Position numbers and translations under genes: made by a program. Positions 63,697 to 64,000 of a stretch of 64,000 nucleotides of DNA are shown here, piece after piece. The notes below the pieces were generated by a model. That model saw nothing but the letters and a program-made list of their open reading frames with translations, had not been told where the DNA came from and did not search any database. The DNA is from Solimonas aquatica. GTDB taxonomy: Bacteria; Pseudomonadota; Gammaproteobacteria; Nevskiales; Nevskiaceae. The stretch lies in contig NZ_FOFS01000001.1 of NCBI RefSeq assembly GCF_900111015.1, forward strand, positions 62,001-126,000. The letters run 5' to 3'. Each line of letters opens with the position of its first letter. The stretch's first letter is position 1.

Positions 63697-63794
63697 CCAT
63701 CGCTCTCCTGCAAAGGCCTGCTCCGTCATGTCCACAGGCTCGGTCAGCAGGCCGCTGCGGACATTGATGGCCATCAAACCCGGAGAGGCGATCA

Positions 63795-63808
63795 TTGATG
63801 GCGGTCAG
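63795..63808. promoter_or_regulatory. FNR-like box upstream of the second usp
   Basis: TTGATGGCGGTCAG, 8 of 10 half-site positions, centred 63 bp before the usp ATG at 63865 and 105 bp before the sigma-32 start. Confidence 0.5.
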
Positions 63809-63864
63809 TACCGGCCCAGGGCGATGGGCGCAGGCTGGCCTTGGTGCTTTTTCCCGGAGTCACC

Positions 63865-64000
63865 ATGCACTGCCAGCAGATCCTGCTCATCGTCGATCCC
63901 GGCATGTGCCGCACCCCGGCCTTCGACCGCGCGGTGCACCTGGCCTGCCGCAGCGGCGCGGCCCTGCATCTGCTGATGGTGGACTACCTCGGCAGCGTGG
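63865..64000 (+). CDS. Universal stress protein (partial, runs off the right edge)
   Basis: 45 residues visible from ATG 63865, behind CGGAG. MHCQQILLIVDPGMCRTPAFDRAVHLACRSGAALHLLMVDYLGSV is a Usp N-terminus like that of UspE. Divergent from the sigma-32 gene. Confidence 0.8.
   Translation, partial: MHCQQILLIVDPGMCRTPAFDRAVHLACRSGAALHLLMVDYLGSV

Noticed and set aside
62783-63700. N-terminal extension of the DksA-like protein (418-codon frame)
   Set aside because: The first 306 codons are an alternate frame of the sigma-32 gene; MSTIDNPRP at 62782 is the natural start.
63697-63795. Upstream ATG for the sigma-32 gene
   Set aside because: No ribosome-binding site, and the extension would overlap the FNR-like box; ATG 63696 has AGGAG at correct spacing.

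Overview
This is a GC-rich, gene-dense gammaproteobacterial chromosome segment. The gene content (PspF-PspABC, Orn, LpxH, DusA, PpsA-PpsR, cbb3 oxidase cluster, DUF1329/MMPL pair, FixL-like TonB-receptor-rich style) fits a free-living aerobe or microaerobe, plausibly of the Nevskiales/Solimonas type. That placement is inference from gene content and was not tested phylogenetically. No CRISPR array, rRNA operon, integrase or intact transposase gene was found.

Layout. (1) 1-9173, minus strand: part of an extracellular contractile injection system (eCIS, phage-tail-like) operon with two sheath and two tube genes; it runs off the left edge. It faces a sigma-54 enhancer-binding protein (9523-10848). 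A convincing -24/-12 promoter (9211-9226) and three GAGACAC repeats lie between them, so the particle is probably under sigma-54 control. (2) 10.9-19.95 kb: a phytase-like secreted protein, a tRNA-Ala/tRNA-Glu operon, RNase T2, PEP synthase and its regulator, RecR, PhhB, Orn and two unassigned proteins. (3) 19.97-23.4 kb: a probable biuret/triuret utilisation operon (two isochorismatase-fold hydrolases, an NCS2-type permease, a cupin) with a GntR-type palindrome upstream. (4) 23.4-31.2 kb: a PhoPQ-like two-component system with PepSY and glycine-zipper proteins, then a TetR/MMPL/DUF1329 export cluster. (5) 31.3-34.2 kb: phage-shock operon; its sigma-54 promoter fires first into an undescribed small secreted protein. 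(6) 34.2-40.8 kb: LpxH, PpiB, DusA, a GT1 glycosyltransferase and a TonB receptor. (7) 40.8-54.7 kb: cbb3 oxidase ccoNOQP-ccoG-ccoIS, a thioredoxin-like protein, the FixLJ oxygen sensor pair, Fnr, and a PRPP-synthetase-like enzyme. (8) 54.7-64 kb: a low-oxygen/stress island with a metallo-beta-lactamase/thymidine-phosphorylase fusion, quinone reductase, universal stress proteins, phosphofructokinase, a broken hsp20, a DksA-like protein and a second sigma-32.

How it fits together. FixLJ and Fnr sit between the oxidase genes and the stress island. FNR-like boxes precede ccoN, the fused MBL/phosphorylase gene and both usp genes, which suggests one low-oxygen regulon. That same region carries four short non-coding elements with terminal inverted repeats (three families plus a fragment). 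They sit at CTAG or related YTAR tetranucleotides, supply the stop codons of three neighbouring genes, appear to have replaced the 5' end of ccoI, and have helped to break hsp20.
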